NCBI GenBank assembly: GCA_030018875.1
Contig: JASEHK010000015.1
Coordinates: 1-15,747, forward strand
Length of the DNA: 15,747 nucleotides
From: Endomicrobiia bacterium
GTDB taxonomy: Bacteria; Elusimicrobiota; Endomicrobiia; PHAN01
Reading direction: 5' to 3'
Position 1 is the first letter of the stretch; each line of letters starts with the position of its first letter. The notes beneath the pieces were generated by a model. That model was not told where the DNA came from, ran no database searches, and saw nothing but the letters and a program-made list of their open reading frames with translations. Made by a program: the position numbers and the translations under genes. Below, piece after piece: positions 6,930 through 14,015 of this stretch.

Positions 6930-8744
6930 TTAGTCGCCATATTCGGCCGCCGAAGCGGGAGGTTGCGCGGCAGGGGAACCTAAGTCGAAATATTTTTCAA
7001 GTATCTGACGGGCTATAGGCGCGGCGACGGCGCCGCCGGAGCCGCCGTTTTCGACGAGGACGCTGAGAGCTATTTCCGGCGTCCCTGAGTTTTCGGCGCG
7101 GCCCGCATAACACACGAACCACGCGTGGTCGTTGCCGTGCGGGTTCTGGGCGGTTCCGGTCTTTCCTGCCACGCGAATCCCGTCTATACGACAGGCGCGG
7201 CCGGTGCCCTCGGCCACTACGCCGACAAGAGCGGCGCCTAACCGGTCACAAACATCCGGCGGCAAGGCGATATCGGATACTTTCAACGGCGCGTTCAATA
7301 CTATTTCCTCGCCGGAACGTCCAAATGCCGATTCGACTATAATGGGTTTCATCACCCTGCCGCGAGCGGCGACGGCTGCGGCGAACTGAGCCATCTGCAT
7401 GGGGGTAACAATTATCGCGCCCTGACCGATGGCCACATTTATACTTTCCCCTCCGCCATATGCGGGCAATTTGGCCGGCATCGAACCAGAACGCTCGTGC
7501 GGAAAATCCACTTGCGTAATCTTGCCGAGATTCAACGACTTCGCGGTCTTCAAAATCTCGTCTCCGCCGAGACGAATGCCCATATTGTAAAAATAAATGT
7601 TGCAAGAATTAACGAGAGCCCCGTTGAGGTCGAGACGGCCGTGGCCTTCTTTTTTCCAGCAACGGAATGTTCTTGAGCCGTAATTGAACTTACCCGAACA
7701 AAAATACGTCGTCTCGGGAGGAACTTTTTTCTGAAGAGCCGTAATGAAAGTAACTATCTTGAAAACCGACCCGGGAGGATATAGCCCCGATATCGCGCGG
7801 TTCAAGAGCGGCTTGGCGGGATTGGCCAGGACGTCCCTCCAAAATTTTCCGGCGCTCTCAAACGGCGAAAATGCTCCGGAAGAACTATACCCCGGAACGG
7901 AAACGAAAAGCCGCACCTTGCCCGTCAACGGCTCAATCGCCACCGCCGCGCCGGGGCGCCCCGTGCGCTTGATGGCCTCGTAGGCCGCGCGCTGAAGTTC
8001 TCCGTCAATAAAAAGTTTTAAGTTGTACCCTTTGCGCGGGGAGATGTAGTTTAAGAAACGCCGCTGTTTTCCGGTAACGTCAACCTCTATCTGCCAGCCG
8101 CCATCGTCTCCGCGAAGATACCTGTCGTAAAGAGATTCCATACCGACCCGGCCTACTATGTCGCCGCGGCGATATCCCAGATGCGCGTTCCTTTCGAGAA
8201 AGGCCGTATCGGATTCTCCGATGTATCCCACGAGATGGGAGTTGATGTCTTCGTCGGAATATATCCTCTTTGAAATTCCGGTTACGGAAACGCCCGTCAA
8301 AGAGTCCTGCTCTTCCTTGATGGCAAAAAGCTGGCTTCTGGTAACCGACGGCGCTATTTCGGCAAGGCGCCCGCTGCGAACCGACCCGAGCACGGCGGCC
8401 GCGATTTTGGAGCGCGGGATGAGCAGTATTGATGAGATTTTTTCTATTGTTCCGTCCAAAGAACTTTTGGTCTGCTCGAACGGATAAAAAACCACCCCGT
8501 ACTCGGTGCGACTGCCGGCCAGGCGCCGCTTCATCGCATCGAGAACATCTCCGCGCGCCGCTTTTTCGGTAAGAATATATAACCTGTTTCGCTCGGAGCG
8601 ATCATAATAGTGCGCGCCCCTTATAATCTGAAAGAAAAAAAGACTCGCGGCGATCATCGCCGAAATTGCGAAGAAGCCATAAGACGCCGCCTCGATTCTT
8701 TCGATAAAATCCTGATAAAATATACGGGGGTCTTTCTGCCACAT
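6930..8744 (-). CDS. mrdA: Penicillin-binding protein 2, elongation-specific peptidoglycan transpeptidase
   Basis: This 604-residue class B PBP cross-links peptidoglycan during lateral wall growth and partners RodA. A single N-terminal membrane anchor spans about residues 22-42. The PBP dimerisation/pedestal domain follows, including GYIGESD and GRVGMESLYDRYLRG. The transpeptidase domain holds SxxK at S326-K329 (PPGSVFK), SxN at S380-N382 (SCN) and KTG at K528-G530 (AGKTGTAQNP). All catalytic motifs are intact. The segment after the anchor reads RGDVLDAMKRRLAGSR where most family members have RGxIxDRNGxxLA, a noticeable departure. The start is 6 bp after the mreD stop. A penicillin-binding drug target in most bacteria. 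Confidence 0.96.
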   Translation of the reverse strand: MWQKDPRIFYQDFIERIEAASYGFFAISAMIAASLFFFQIIRGAHYYDRSERNRLYILTEKAARGDVLDAMKRRLAGSRTEYGVVFYPFEQTKSSLDGTIEKISSILLIPRSKIAAAVLGSVRSGRLAEIAPSVTRSQLFAIKEEQDSLTGVSVTGISKRIYSDEDINSHLVGYIGESDTAFLERNAHLGYRRGDIVGRVGMESLYDRYLRGDDGGWQIEVDVTGKQRRFLNYISPRKGYNLKLFIDGELQRAAYEAIKRTGRPGAAVAIEPLTGKVRLFVSVPGYSSSGAFSPFESAGKFWRDVLANPAKPLLNRAISGLYPPGSVFKIVTFITALQKKVPPETTYFCSGKFNYGSRTFRCWKKEGHGRLDLNGALVNSCNIYFYNMGIRLGGDEILKTAKSLNLGKITQVDFPHERSGSMPAKLPAYGGGESINVAIGQGAIIVTPMQMAQFAAAVAARGRVMKPIIVESAFGRSGEEIVLNAPLKVSDIALPPDVCDRLGAALVGVVAEGTGRACRIDGIRVAGKTGTAQNPHGNDHAWFVCYAGRAENSGTPEIALSVLVENGGSGGAVAAPIARQILEKYFDLGSPAAQPPASAAEYGD

Positions 8745-8750
8745 ATAATT

Positions 8751-9263
8751 TTATCCGTGCCCGGGTCCGGCTTTACCGTGCCGCCTGGGCGCCAAACGAA
8801 CCGCCAGAGCGGCGGCGGCAAAAATGAACGGCGACGAGGCGACATTATAAATCGCCGTAAGCGCGATCGAGCGAAACGACGGAGAATATCGCATTCCGAA
8901 CGTCTCTGCGGCGAGCCACAGAGCGGCCCTGACGAATACAGTCGCCGACAACGTCACGAGGATGCGGTTCTGGGCGGAGTTGACGTAAAACTTCCCGCTC
9001 AATATCCCGCACAAATATCCCACGGTCGTATAAATAAGACACTGCGAGCCCGGCAAAAAAACCGAAACGAAGTCCGCGAAAATCCCGCTCACAAATCCGA
9101 AGGCAGCGCCGAAACGAGGCCCTTCGCCCAGAGAGGCGGCCGCCAAAAATATCAAAAAGAACTCGGGAGACGCCCCCAGAAACTTCATATATATGGCAAA
9201 GAACCCGCTCAAGGCAATAAGCCCCGCGTAAGCCACCGCGTAAATGATAAACTTATTTTTCAT
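8751..9263 (-). CDS. mreD: Rod shape-determining membrane protein MreD
   Basis: This 170-residue, very hydrophobic protein has about five or six membrane segments (about 5-25, 33-45, 50-70, 75-90, 102-120, 133-157). The GAAFGFVSGIFADFVS stretch (52-67) matches the conserved G-x-x-x-GF-x-x-G-x-x-x-D pattern of MreD. It lies between mreC and mrdA, its standard position. MreD is a small elongasome subunit of the inner membrane thought to tune how MreC activates PBP2-RodA. A GAGCGG stretch just before the ATG is the likely ribosome binding site. The sequence is weakly conserved, as is normal for MreD, so context carries much of the call. Confidence 0.9.
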   Translation of the reverse strand: MKNKFIIYAVAYAGLIALSGFFAIYMKFLGASPEFFLIFLAAASLGEGPRFGAAFGFVSGIFADFVSVFLPGSQCLIYTTVGYLCGILSGKFYVNSAQNRILVTLSATVFVRAALWLAAETFGMRYSPSFRSIALTAIYNVASSPFIFAAAALAVRLAPRRHGKAGPGHG

Positions 9264-9285
9264 ATCCGCTCGTACGCAAGCTCCA

Positions 9286-10080
9286 TCACTTTCTTACTAT
9301 AATAACCATTTTTGAGGACGGCAACCTCGTAAACTCGGGCAGAACGCTTATGCGGCCTCTGTTATCCATCACCCTGCCGATAAGAATCCCCGGCGGGAAT
9401 ATCCTGCTCGTCGCTCCTACGACAACTTCGCTTCCTGGCGGCGCGCTCAAAAAAGAGGGATAATTCAGCGCAAGAGCGCGCTCGCTAATATGCTCGATGA
9501 GACCCTCGGCTCCGGAATCCGAAACCACGGCGGGAACAGCGAACAAAGGATTCGTCAAAAGCATGACTTCCGAGGTGGAGTCGAATACCTCCACCACCTT
9601 TCCGGCCAGCACAAATCTGCCGTTTTTAAGAACGATAGCCGCGGAGTTTTTTTTGACGCCCGCGTCGGCGCCCTTGCTTATAAGGCAAGACAACGACCAT
9701 CCTGCGGGATCGCGCATAACCACTTCCGCCGCGATGAAAGCATATCCGGGGCGCGGCGCGAGAGCCGCGACCCGTCTCAAGAAATCGTTTTCAGCCGCAA
9801 GCGCGTCGTAGGCCGCGACTTTATTTTCATATTCCAGAATATTTTTTTTCAAGACCTCGTTTTCCCGTCGGGCGGCAAGAAGTTCTATGACCTCTTTAGG
9901 AAGATTGAGATTGTCAAGCGCAAAATTCCGGGCGCTCCACAGCGCGGGGCTATAGAGATGGAGGATGAGATTTCGCCAAGCCAAATAACGGGAAGTCGGC
10001 ACTTTGATGTTGGTGAGGAGTATCAAAAAACCAAGGGAGGAGAAAAAAAGATAAACCAAAAAGGCGCGCGGAAAGCGCAT
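9286..10080 (-). CDS. mreC: Cell shape-determining protein MreC
   Basis: This 264-residue protein has one N-terminal membrane helix (about 8-25), a coiled coil (about 62-105, rich in E/K/L heptads such as ENEVLKKNILEYENKVAAYD), and a periplasmic double beta-barrel domain. The family signature is RDPAGWSLSCLISKGADAG (123-141), followed by VLAGKVVEVFDSTSEVMLLTNP and a second barrel with PPGILIGRV. MreC links cytoplasmic MreB to periplasmic PBP2 and activates the synthase. The start at 10080 has a good GAGG six bases upstream, partly buried in a small hairpin. It is separated from mreB by 121 bp, the largest gap within the mre cluster. Confidence 0.95.
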   Translation of the reverse strand: MRFPRAFLVYLFFSSLGFLILLTNIKVPTSRYLAWRNLILHLYSPALWSARNFALDNLNLPKEVIELLAARRENEVLKKNILEYENKVAAYDALAAENDFLRRVAALAPRPGYAFIAAEVVMRDPAGWSLSCLISKGADAGVKKNSAAIVLKNGRFVLAGKVVEVFDSTSEVMLLTNPLFAVPAVVSDSGAEGLIEHISERALALNYPSFLSAPPGSEVVVGATSRIFPPGILIGRVMDNRGRISVLPEFTRLPSSKMVIIVRK

Positions 10081-10201
10081 CTAATACCTCGTTTGAGCGA
10101 GGAAAATCTCAAAAGAAATCTTTTAAGAAAATCCGACGCAAAACTCCGCTAAAACCCGCGAGGCGGCGTCTTACGACGGACGTCCCGTCAAAAAAGATTC
10201 T
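10081..10201 (-). other. Structured mreB-mreC intergenic region
   Basis: The 121 bp between mreB and mreC hold no ORF but several short inverted repeats: the 8-bp palindrome GGACGTCC (10178-10185), a GACGC/GCGTC pair (10135-10139 with 10166-10170), and the hairpin over the mreC ribosome binding site (10087-10102). None is followed by a T tract on the minus strand, so read-through from mreB into mreC is expected. No convincing promoter was seen. Confidence 0.4.
10087..10102 (-). promoter_or_regulatory. Hairpin covering the mreC ribosome binding site
   Basis: CCTCG (10087-10091) and CGAGG (10098-10102) form a 5 bp stem with a 6-base loop. On the minus-strand mRNA the 3' arm contains GAGG, six bases before the mreC ATG, so folding would hide the Shine-Dalgarno sequence. 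The stem is short and may be only modestly stable. Confidence 0.4.
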
Positions 10202-11230
10202 TTATATGATGGATTTCTTTGACCCGATGATTTTTTCGAGTTCTTCGAGATAACGTCCCGTGCCGCGGACCACGCAGGTCAGCGGGTCGTCGGCTATATG
10301 AACCGGCAACTCCGTCTCCTGCGACAGAAGGTCGGCGAAGCCTCTTATCTGCGAGCCGCCGCCGGCGAGCCATATACCGCGCTCGACCAAATCGGCCGAA
10401 AGCTCCGCAGGCGTCTCCTCAAGTGTATCCTTGATGACTTCTATAATTAATTTCGTCGGCTCAAGCATGGCCTGACGGATTTCTTCTGAACTGACGACGA
10501 CAGTTTTAGGCAGCCCTGAAACCTGGTCGCGCCCCCTGACCTCCATGCGCGTTTCCTCAGGTAACGGAAAGACCGAGCCGATTTTGACTTTGACGTCTTC
10601 GGCGCTGTTGTCGCCGATAATAAGATTATATTTTTTCCTGAAATACTGGACTATCGCCTCATCCATTTCGTCGCCGGCTATCTCCAAAGATTTAGATACT
10701 ACCATCCCGCCCAAAGAAATTACGGCGACCTCGGTCGTTCCGCCACCGATATCCACTATCATATTGCCGATAGATTCGTTTATGGGAAGCCCCGCTCCGA
10801 TTGCCGCGGCCATTGGCTCTTCTATAAGATAAACCTCTCTGGCCCCTGCCTGCTCCGCCGACTCCCTTACAGCCCTTCTCTCAACCTCGGTGATGCCGGA
10901 AGGTATTCCTATCACGATGCGCGGATGCAGAAGAGAGCGGCGATTGTGGACTCTTTTGATGAAATACCTTATCATCTGCTCGGTGATTTCAAAATCGGCT
11001 ATCACGCCGTTTCTCAAAGGCCTCACTGCCACTATATTGGCCGGCGTCTTCCCTATCATGCGCTTGGCTTCGGTGCCGATGGCAACGACACGTTTTGTTT
11101 CTTTTTCAATGGCGACGACAGAGGGTTCACGGAGGACTATTCCCTGCCCCTCGACGTAAACGAGCACGGAAGACGTGCCGAGGTCTATCCCCATATCATT
11201 CGAGAAAAGAGAAAATAAAAAGTTGAACAT
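10202..11230 (-). CDS. mreB: Rod shape-determining protein MreB, bacterial actin homologue
   Basis: This 342-residue protein is full length for MreB. The first ten residues (MFNFLFSLFS) suit the membrane-binding amphipathic peptide found in Gram-negative MreB. Actin-fold nucleotide motifs are present: phosphate-1 DMGIDLGTSS (12-21), the IEEPMAAAIGAG region with catalytic E137/E138, phosphate-2 DIGGGTTEVAV (160-170), and the adenosine motif GIWLAGGGSQIRG (285-297). It polymerises under the inner membrane and steers the MreCD-PBP2-RodA elongasome encoded downstream. The start is 6 bp after the rplQ stop (TGATAAACCATG) with no strong Shine-Dalgarno sequence, so it probably depends on rplQ translation and on transcription from the ribosomal cluster. 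Confidence 0.97.
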   Translation of the reverse strand: MFNFLFSLFSNDMGIDLGTSSVLVYVEGQGIVLREPSVVAIEKETKRVVAIGTEAKRMIGKTPANIVAVRPLRNGVIADFEITEQMIRYFIKRVHNRRSLLHPRIVIGIPSGITEVERRAVRESAEQAGAREVYLIEEPMAAAIGAGLPINESIGNMIVDIGGGTTEVAVISLGGMVVSKSLEIAGDEMDEAIVQYFRKKYNLIIGDNSAEDVKVKIGSVFPLPEETRMEVRGRDQVSGLPKTVVVSSEEIRQAMLEPTKLIIEVIKDTLEETPAELSADLVERGIWLAGGGSQIRGFADLLSQETELPVHIADDPLTCVVRGTGRYLEELEKIIGSKKSII

Positions 11231-11236
11231 GGTTTA

Positions 11237-11587
11237 TCAGAGAAGGGCGATTACGGCCATAGCGGCGTTGTCTGACTTCCTGTAACCGGCCTTATACACG
11301 GCTATGCGTCCGCAAAGTTTTTTTTCGTATCGAGGCACAAGCACGTCGAATATCTTCTTGCCGACGACGACGTCTTTGATGTCGGCGAAGACGCGACGGC
11401 GCGCGTTCAAGTCGCCCGGACCAGCCGAGGTCAACAATCTCTCGGCAAAGATGGAGAGCTCTTTGGCCTTGGGATAGGTCGTGGTGATTTTTTCGTGCAA
11501 AAAAAGAGACGTCGCAAGGTTTCTCAAAAGAGCTCTTCGATGAGAGGATGCGCGCGAAAGTTTTCTTCTATTCAAACTTTTAATCAT
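11237..11587 (-). CDS. rplQ: 50S ribosomal protein L17
   Basis: This 116-residue protein has the L17 N-terminal block RRKLSRASSHRRALLRNLATSLFLHEKITTT (in part residues 7-37) and the C-terminal YKAGYRKSDNAAMAVIALL pattern. The first residues, MIKSLNRRKL, differ slightly from the usual MRHRKxGRKL. L17 binds 23S rRNA near the peptide exit tunnel. GGAG lies seven bases before the ATG (11595-11598). It follows rpoA in the canonical alpha-operon order, across a 67 bp gap holding a short hairpin. Confidence 0.97.
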   Translation of the reverse strand: MIKSLNRRKLSRASSHRRALLRNLATSLFLHEKITTTYPKAKELSIFAERLLTSAGPGDLNARRRVFADIKDVVVGKKIFDVLVPRYEKKLCGRIAVYKAGYRKSDNAAMAVIALL

Positions 11588-11609
11588 TTAGTGTCTCCGT
11601 CTCATAAAT

Positions 11610-11627
11610 ATCAGCGGCTCCGCTGAT
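11610..11627 (-). other. Short perfect hairpin between rpoA and rplQ
   Basis: ATCAGCG (11610-11616), a 4-base loop and CGCTGAT (11621-11627) form a perfect 7 bp stem. On the minus-strand transcript the following sequence is ATTTATGAG, with no real U tract, so it is a poor terminator. It may act as an mRNA-stability or processing structure. The rplQ ribosome binding site lies just downstream and outside it. Confidence 0.4.
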
Positions 11628-11654
11628 TTTGTCATTTCCAAATGTTGCCGTAGA

Positions 11655-12629
11655 TTATTCCTGGGCGAGCGCCAAATCAAGTTCGGAGAGTTTTTTCTTT
11701 ATCTCTTCAAGCGAACCCTTGCCCATGTTTTCCAGGTTCAACAACTCCGACTCGCTCATAGCGATAAGAGCTTTAATCTTTTTGATTCCGTTTTTTTCAA
11801 GACAATTGGCGGGACGCTTGCTCAACACAAGTATGTCTATCGGCTGTTCGACGAGTTCCTTTCTTTTTTCGTCCACGATATCTTCGACCTCGTCGGCGCC
11901 GCCGCTGACGACCTCCGAACGGACATCCGCCTCCGGCTCCTCGCCGATGAAAACGCTTAGGACTTCTTTTAATAACTTGGCGGAATACGCCACGCCGTCG
12001 GCCGGCTCGATAGTCCCATCTGTCCAAACGTCGAGGATTATTTTTTCGTAGTCGGTGAACTGCTCGACGCGCGTGTTCTGTATCTCGTAATTCACCTTTA
12101 TTATGGGCGAAAAGAGAGAATCTATGAATATGGTGCCTGCGGGTTTTCCCGGGCGCTTATTTTCGTCGCTGATGGAATATCCGAAGCCTTTTGCCGTCTC
12201 TATCTCCATTGAAAGCGACCCGCCGGGGTTCAGAGTGGCTATGACTTGTTTGGGATTGACTATCTCGACGTTGGGGTTTCCGGATATGTCGCCAGCAGTG
12301 ACCTGTCCTTTCGATTTCACATCAAGTTTGAGCGTCTCAGGTCCGGCGGAAAACATTTTGATTCGGATCTTTTTAAGATTAAGAATAATTCCGATGACGT
12401 CCTCTTTGACTCCGGGTATCGTAGAATATTCGTGCTGGACCCCTTTAATGCGCACGCTCGTTACCGCGGCGCCCTCTATGGATGAGAGCAGCACCCTTCT
12501 TATGGCATTGCCCACGGTATGGCCGTAACCTTTCTCGAACGGCTCTATCGTGAACTTAGCGTAGGAAAGAGTGCGGGTTTTTTCGTCTACTGTCAGTTTT
12601 CTTAAAGGGGCAAGATCTATCGTCTTCAT
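11655..12629 (-). CDS. rpoA: DNA-directed RNA polymerase subunit alpha
   Basis: This 324-residue protein has the two-domain layout. The N-terminal domain (about 1-230), which drives assembly, contains FTIEPFEKGYGHTVGNAIRRVLLSS and PGVKEDVIGIILNLK. An acidic linker (about 231-260) follows, then the C-terminal domain with helix-hairpin-helix motifs (LSKRPANCLEKNGI, LENMGKGSLEEIKKKL). R272 and N275 align with E. coli R265 and N268, which contact UP-element DNA, so promoter upstream-element recognition is likely intact. A strong GGAGG (12640-12644) lies ten bases before the ATG. It is in the canonical order between rpsD and rplQ. Confidence 0.98.
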   Translation of the reverse strand: MKTIDLAPLRKLTVDEKTRTLSYAKFTIEPFEKGYGHTVGNAIRRVLLSSIEGAAVTSVRIKGVQHEYSTIPGVKEDVIGIILNLKKIRIKMFSAGPETLKLDVKSKGQVTAGDISGNPNVEIVNPKQVIATLNPGGSLSMEIETAKGFGYSISDENKRPGKPAGTIFIDSLFSPIIKVNYEIQNTRVEQFTDYEKIILDVWTDGTIEPADGVAYSAKLLKEVLSVFIGEEPEADVRSEVVSGGADEVEDIVDEKRKELVEQPIDILVLSKRPANCLEKNGIKKIKALIAMSESELLNLENMGKGSLEEIKKKLSELDLALAQE

Positions 12630-12718
12630 CGGAAACTATCCTCCATTTTATCGGGACACTATTTTTAGCGGCCCCTTCACTTCGTTCAGTGTGACAATAT
12701 TGAAGTTTTTCAACATTA
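12630..12718. other. rpsD-rpoA intergenic region with a possible repeat remnant
   Basis: This 89 bp gap contains the rpoA ribosome binding site. It also holds a minus-strand stretch, TGTCACACTGAACGAAGTGA (around 12673-12692), that resembles dispersed TCACACTGAGCGAAGT-type repeats common in bacterial genomes. An inverted pair TTGAA/TTCAA lies beside it. Only one copy is visible, so its repeat nature is a guess. Confidence 0.25.
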
Positions 12719-13339
12719 TCATTTGGAATAAAGCTCGACTATGAACTGCTCGTTGATGCCGGCGTAGGGAGTCTGCTCTTTGAGCGGTTCGGCGACGACA
12801 TTGCCGGTCTGGGAGTTTTTGTCGTAAGCGAGCCACACGGGAGGCGACACCTCGCCCTGAAAAGCCGGTATATTCTGGTTCTGGGACATTTTGCCGAATA
12901 TCTTTATTTTATCTCCCACGGCGACGATGCGGCCGGGGACCTTCGTTCTTTTGTCGTTGAGATGGAAGTGTCCGTGCGTGATAAACTGCCGGGCCGCGCT
13001 TCTTGAAGGAGCCATACCCAAAAGATATACCACGCTGTCGAGGCGCATCGCCAAAAGTTTTATCAGATTAAGTCCCGATAGTCCCTTCATCGCGGAAGCC
13101 TTGACAAAATAATGATAGAACTGTGCTTCATTGAGGCTGGCTATGCGTTTGGCCTTTTGCTTTTCCCTGAGACGCACCGCGTACTCCGACTGTTTAATGC
13201 GCATGTTCGCGCCATGCTGTCCCGGTTTTTTGGACTTTTTATCTATCGGGCATTTCGTCGCGCACCGACGGCCTTTAAGCACCAATTTGGCGCCTTCCCG
13301 ACGGCAAAGTTTGCAGACCGAACCTAAATATCTTCCCAT
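12719..13339 (-). CDS. rpsD: 30S ribosomal protein S4 (zinc-binding, C+ form)
   Basis: This 206-residue protein matches S4 throughout. The N-terminus has four cysteines, C9, C12, C26 and C30 (SVCKLCRREG, GRRCATKC), that form the zinc site of the C+ type, after which comes KKPGQHGANMRIKQSEYAVRLREKQK. The S4 RNA-binding domain lies at about 97-150 (MRLDSVVYLLGMAPSRSAARQFITHGHF). S4 nucleates 30S assembly on the 16S 5' domain, and in several bacteria it represses its own operon. A GGAGGT (13351-13356) lies 11 bases before the ATG. It follows rpsK after 258 bp of repeat-rich DNA, which is unusual spacing for this operon. Confidence 0.98.
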   Translation of the reverse strand: MGRYLGSVCKLCRREGAKLVLKGRRCATKCPIDKKSKKPGQHGANMRIKQSEYAVRLREKQKAKRIASLNEAQFYHYFVKASAMKGLSGLNLIKLLAMRLDSVVYLLGMAPSRSAARQFITHGHFHLNDKRTKVPGRIVAVGDKIKIFGKMSQNQNIPAFQGEVSPPVWLAYDKNSQTGNVVAEPLKEQTPYAGINEQFIVELYSK

Positions 13340-13393
13340 TTATTCTTTAGACCTCCGATTTTTTCAAGAGCTGAATGTTTAATGTGAGAGGTT

Positions 13394-13557
13394 ATAAAGT
13401 GATAAAGTGATTAAGGTAACTGTAGCGGTGGGATTGCTATCCCACAAATTGTCACATACCCATGCGACCGCAACAAAATTGGCGAATAGCAATTCGCCCG
13501 CTACACCTTTTCACTCTTTCACCTTTTTACTTTTTCACCTTTTTCACCTTTTTCACG
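13394..13557 (+). repeat. Imperfect palindromic 8-9 bp-period repeat (copy B), split by an inserted element
   Basis: The left arm (13394-13420) repeats ATAAAGTG, and the right arm (13506-13557) repeats units like TTTTTCACC and TCTTTCAC. The arms are roughly complementary. An 85 bp element lies in the loop. The right arm matches 14016-14058 in inverted orientation at 40 of 43 bases, and 17 bases of the left arm (13394-13410) match 14076-14092 exactly, also inverted. Degenerate units continue to about 13590. This tract occupies most of the 258 bp rpsK-rpsD gap; no gene or clear promoter was seen there. Confidence 0.8.
13421..13505. mobile_element. 85 bp MITE-like element with hairpin-bearing terminal inverted repeats
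   Basis: Perfect 8 bp ends TGTAGCGG (13421-13428) and CCGCTACA (13498-13505) bound the element. Next to each end is a hairpin: TGGGAT-tgct-ATCCCA (13429-13444) and GCGAAT-agca-ATTCGC (13482-13497). Both contain ATTGCTAT when read from their own end. Outer stem bases differ but remain paired. No ORF is present, so it would need a transposase in trans. No clear target-site duplication was seen. Confidence 0.65.
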
Positions 13558-13597
13558 CTTTTTTCTTTCCACCTTTCACCTTCAACCTTCCGCTGCA

Positions 13598-13987
13598 TTA
13601 CACTCTTCTGGGTTTGGGGTTACGACAACCGTTGTGCGGTATGGGCGTGGAATCTTTTATGGATGAAATCATTATACCCGACGCCTGTAGAGCGCGTATC
13701 GCAGTCTCTCTTCCGGGGCCGGGGCCTCTTACCAAAACGGCGACTTGCCTCACACCTCTGTCCTTGGCCTTGCGAGCGGCGGTCGTCGCGGTCATCTGCG
13801 CGGCGAAGGGCGTGCCTTTTTTGGTGCCCTTGAACCCGTTGGCTCCGGCGGAGCTCCAGGATACGACATTGCCTTTCTCGTCGGTAATGGTTACCAGCGT
13901 ATTGTTGAAGGACGCTTTGATGTAAGCCAGCCCGATACCCGAAACTACGGTTCTTTTTTTTATCTTTGGAAGTTTTTGCTCCGACAT
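13598..13987 (-). CDS. rpsK: 30S ribosomal protein S11
   Basis: This 129-residue protein is full-length S11, ending PKPRRV and containing GLAYIKASFNNTLVTITD, SSAGANGFKGTKKGTPFAAQ and VLVRGPGPGRETAIRAL. S11 binds the 16S platform near the 3' domain beside S6/S18. I chose the ATG at 13987 over the in-frame ATG at 14002 because AGGAG (13993-13997) lies five bases upstream of it, and MSEQKLPKIKKR is a normal S11 start. The usual upstream partner rpsM is absent; instead the heptose kinase gene ends about 100 bp upstream. Repeat arrays in opposite orientations border the gene on both sides. Confidence 0.97.
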   Translation of the reverse strand: MSEQKLPKIKKRTVVSGIGLAYIKASFNNTLVTITDEKGNVVSWSSAGANGFKGTKKGTPFAAQMTATTAARKAKDRGVRQVAVLVRGPGPGRETAIRALQASGIMISSIKDSTPIPHNGCRNPKPRRV

Positions 13988-13992
13988 ATTAT

Positions 13993-13997
13993 CTCCT
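13993..13997 (-). promoter_or_regulatory. Ribosome binding site that fixes the rpsK start
   Basis: AGGAG on the minus strand lies five bases before the ATG at 13987. The longer in-frame start at 14002 would place this motif inside the coding region, so the shorter start is preferred. Confidence 0.8.
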
Positions 13998-14015
13998 GTC
14001 ATTCAGAGGTTACAT

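Noticed and set aside
8610..9302. 230-codon open frame on the plus strand across mrdA and mreD
   Set aside because: The product is a highly charged arginine-rich sequence typical of a shadow frame; both minus-strand genes are well supported.
10170..10201. Terminator after mreB
   Set aside because: The T run on the minus strand precedes the small GGACGTCC palindrome rather than following it, so it does not have terminator geometry in the transcribed direction.
13500..13560. CRISPR-like tandem array
   Set aside because: Units are 8-9 bp with no unique spacers of CRISPR length, and no cas genes are nearby; this is a short-period tandem repeat.
13340..13597. Missing small ribosomal gene such as rpsM or rpmJ in the rpsK-rpsD gap
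   Set aside because: No frame there encodes a recognisable ribosomal protein; the region is filled by repeat arms, the 85 bp element and the rpsD ribosome binding site.
13407..13925. 172-codon open frame on the plus strand across the repeats and rpsK
   Set aside because: Its N-terminal half translates the CACCTTTTT repeat into low-complexity sequence and the rest is antisense to S11.
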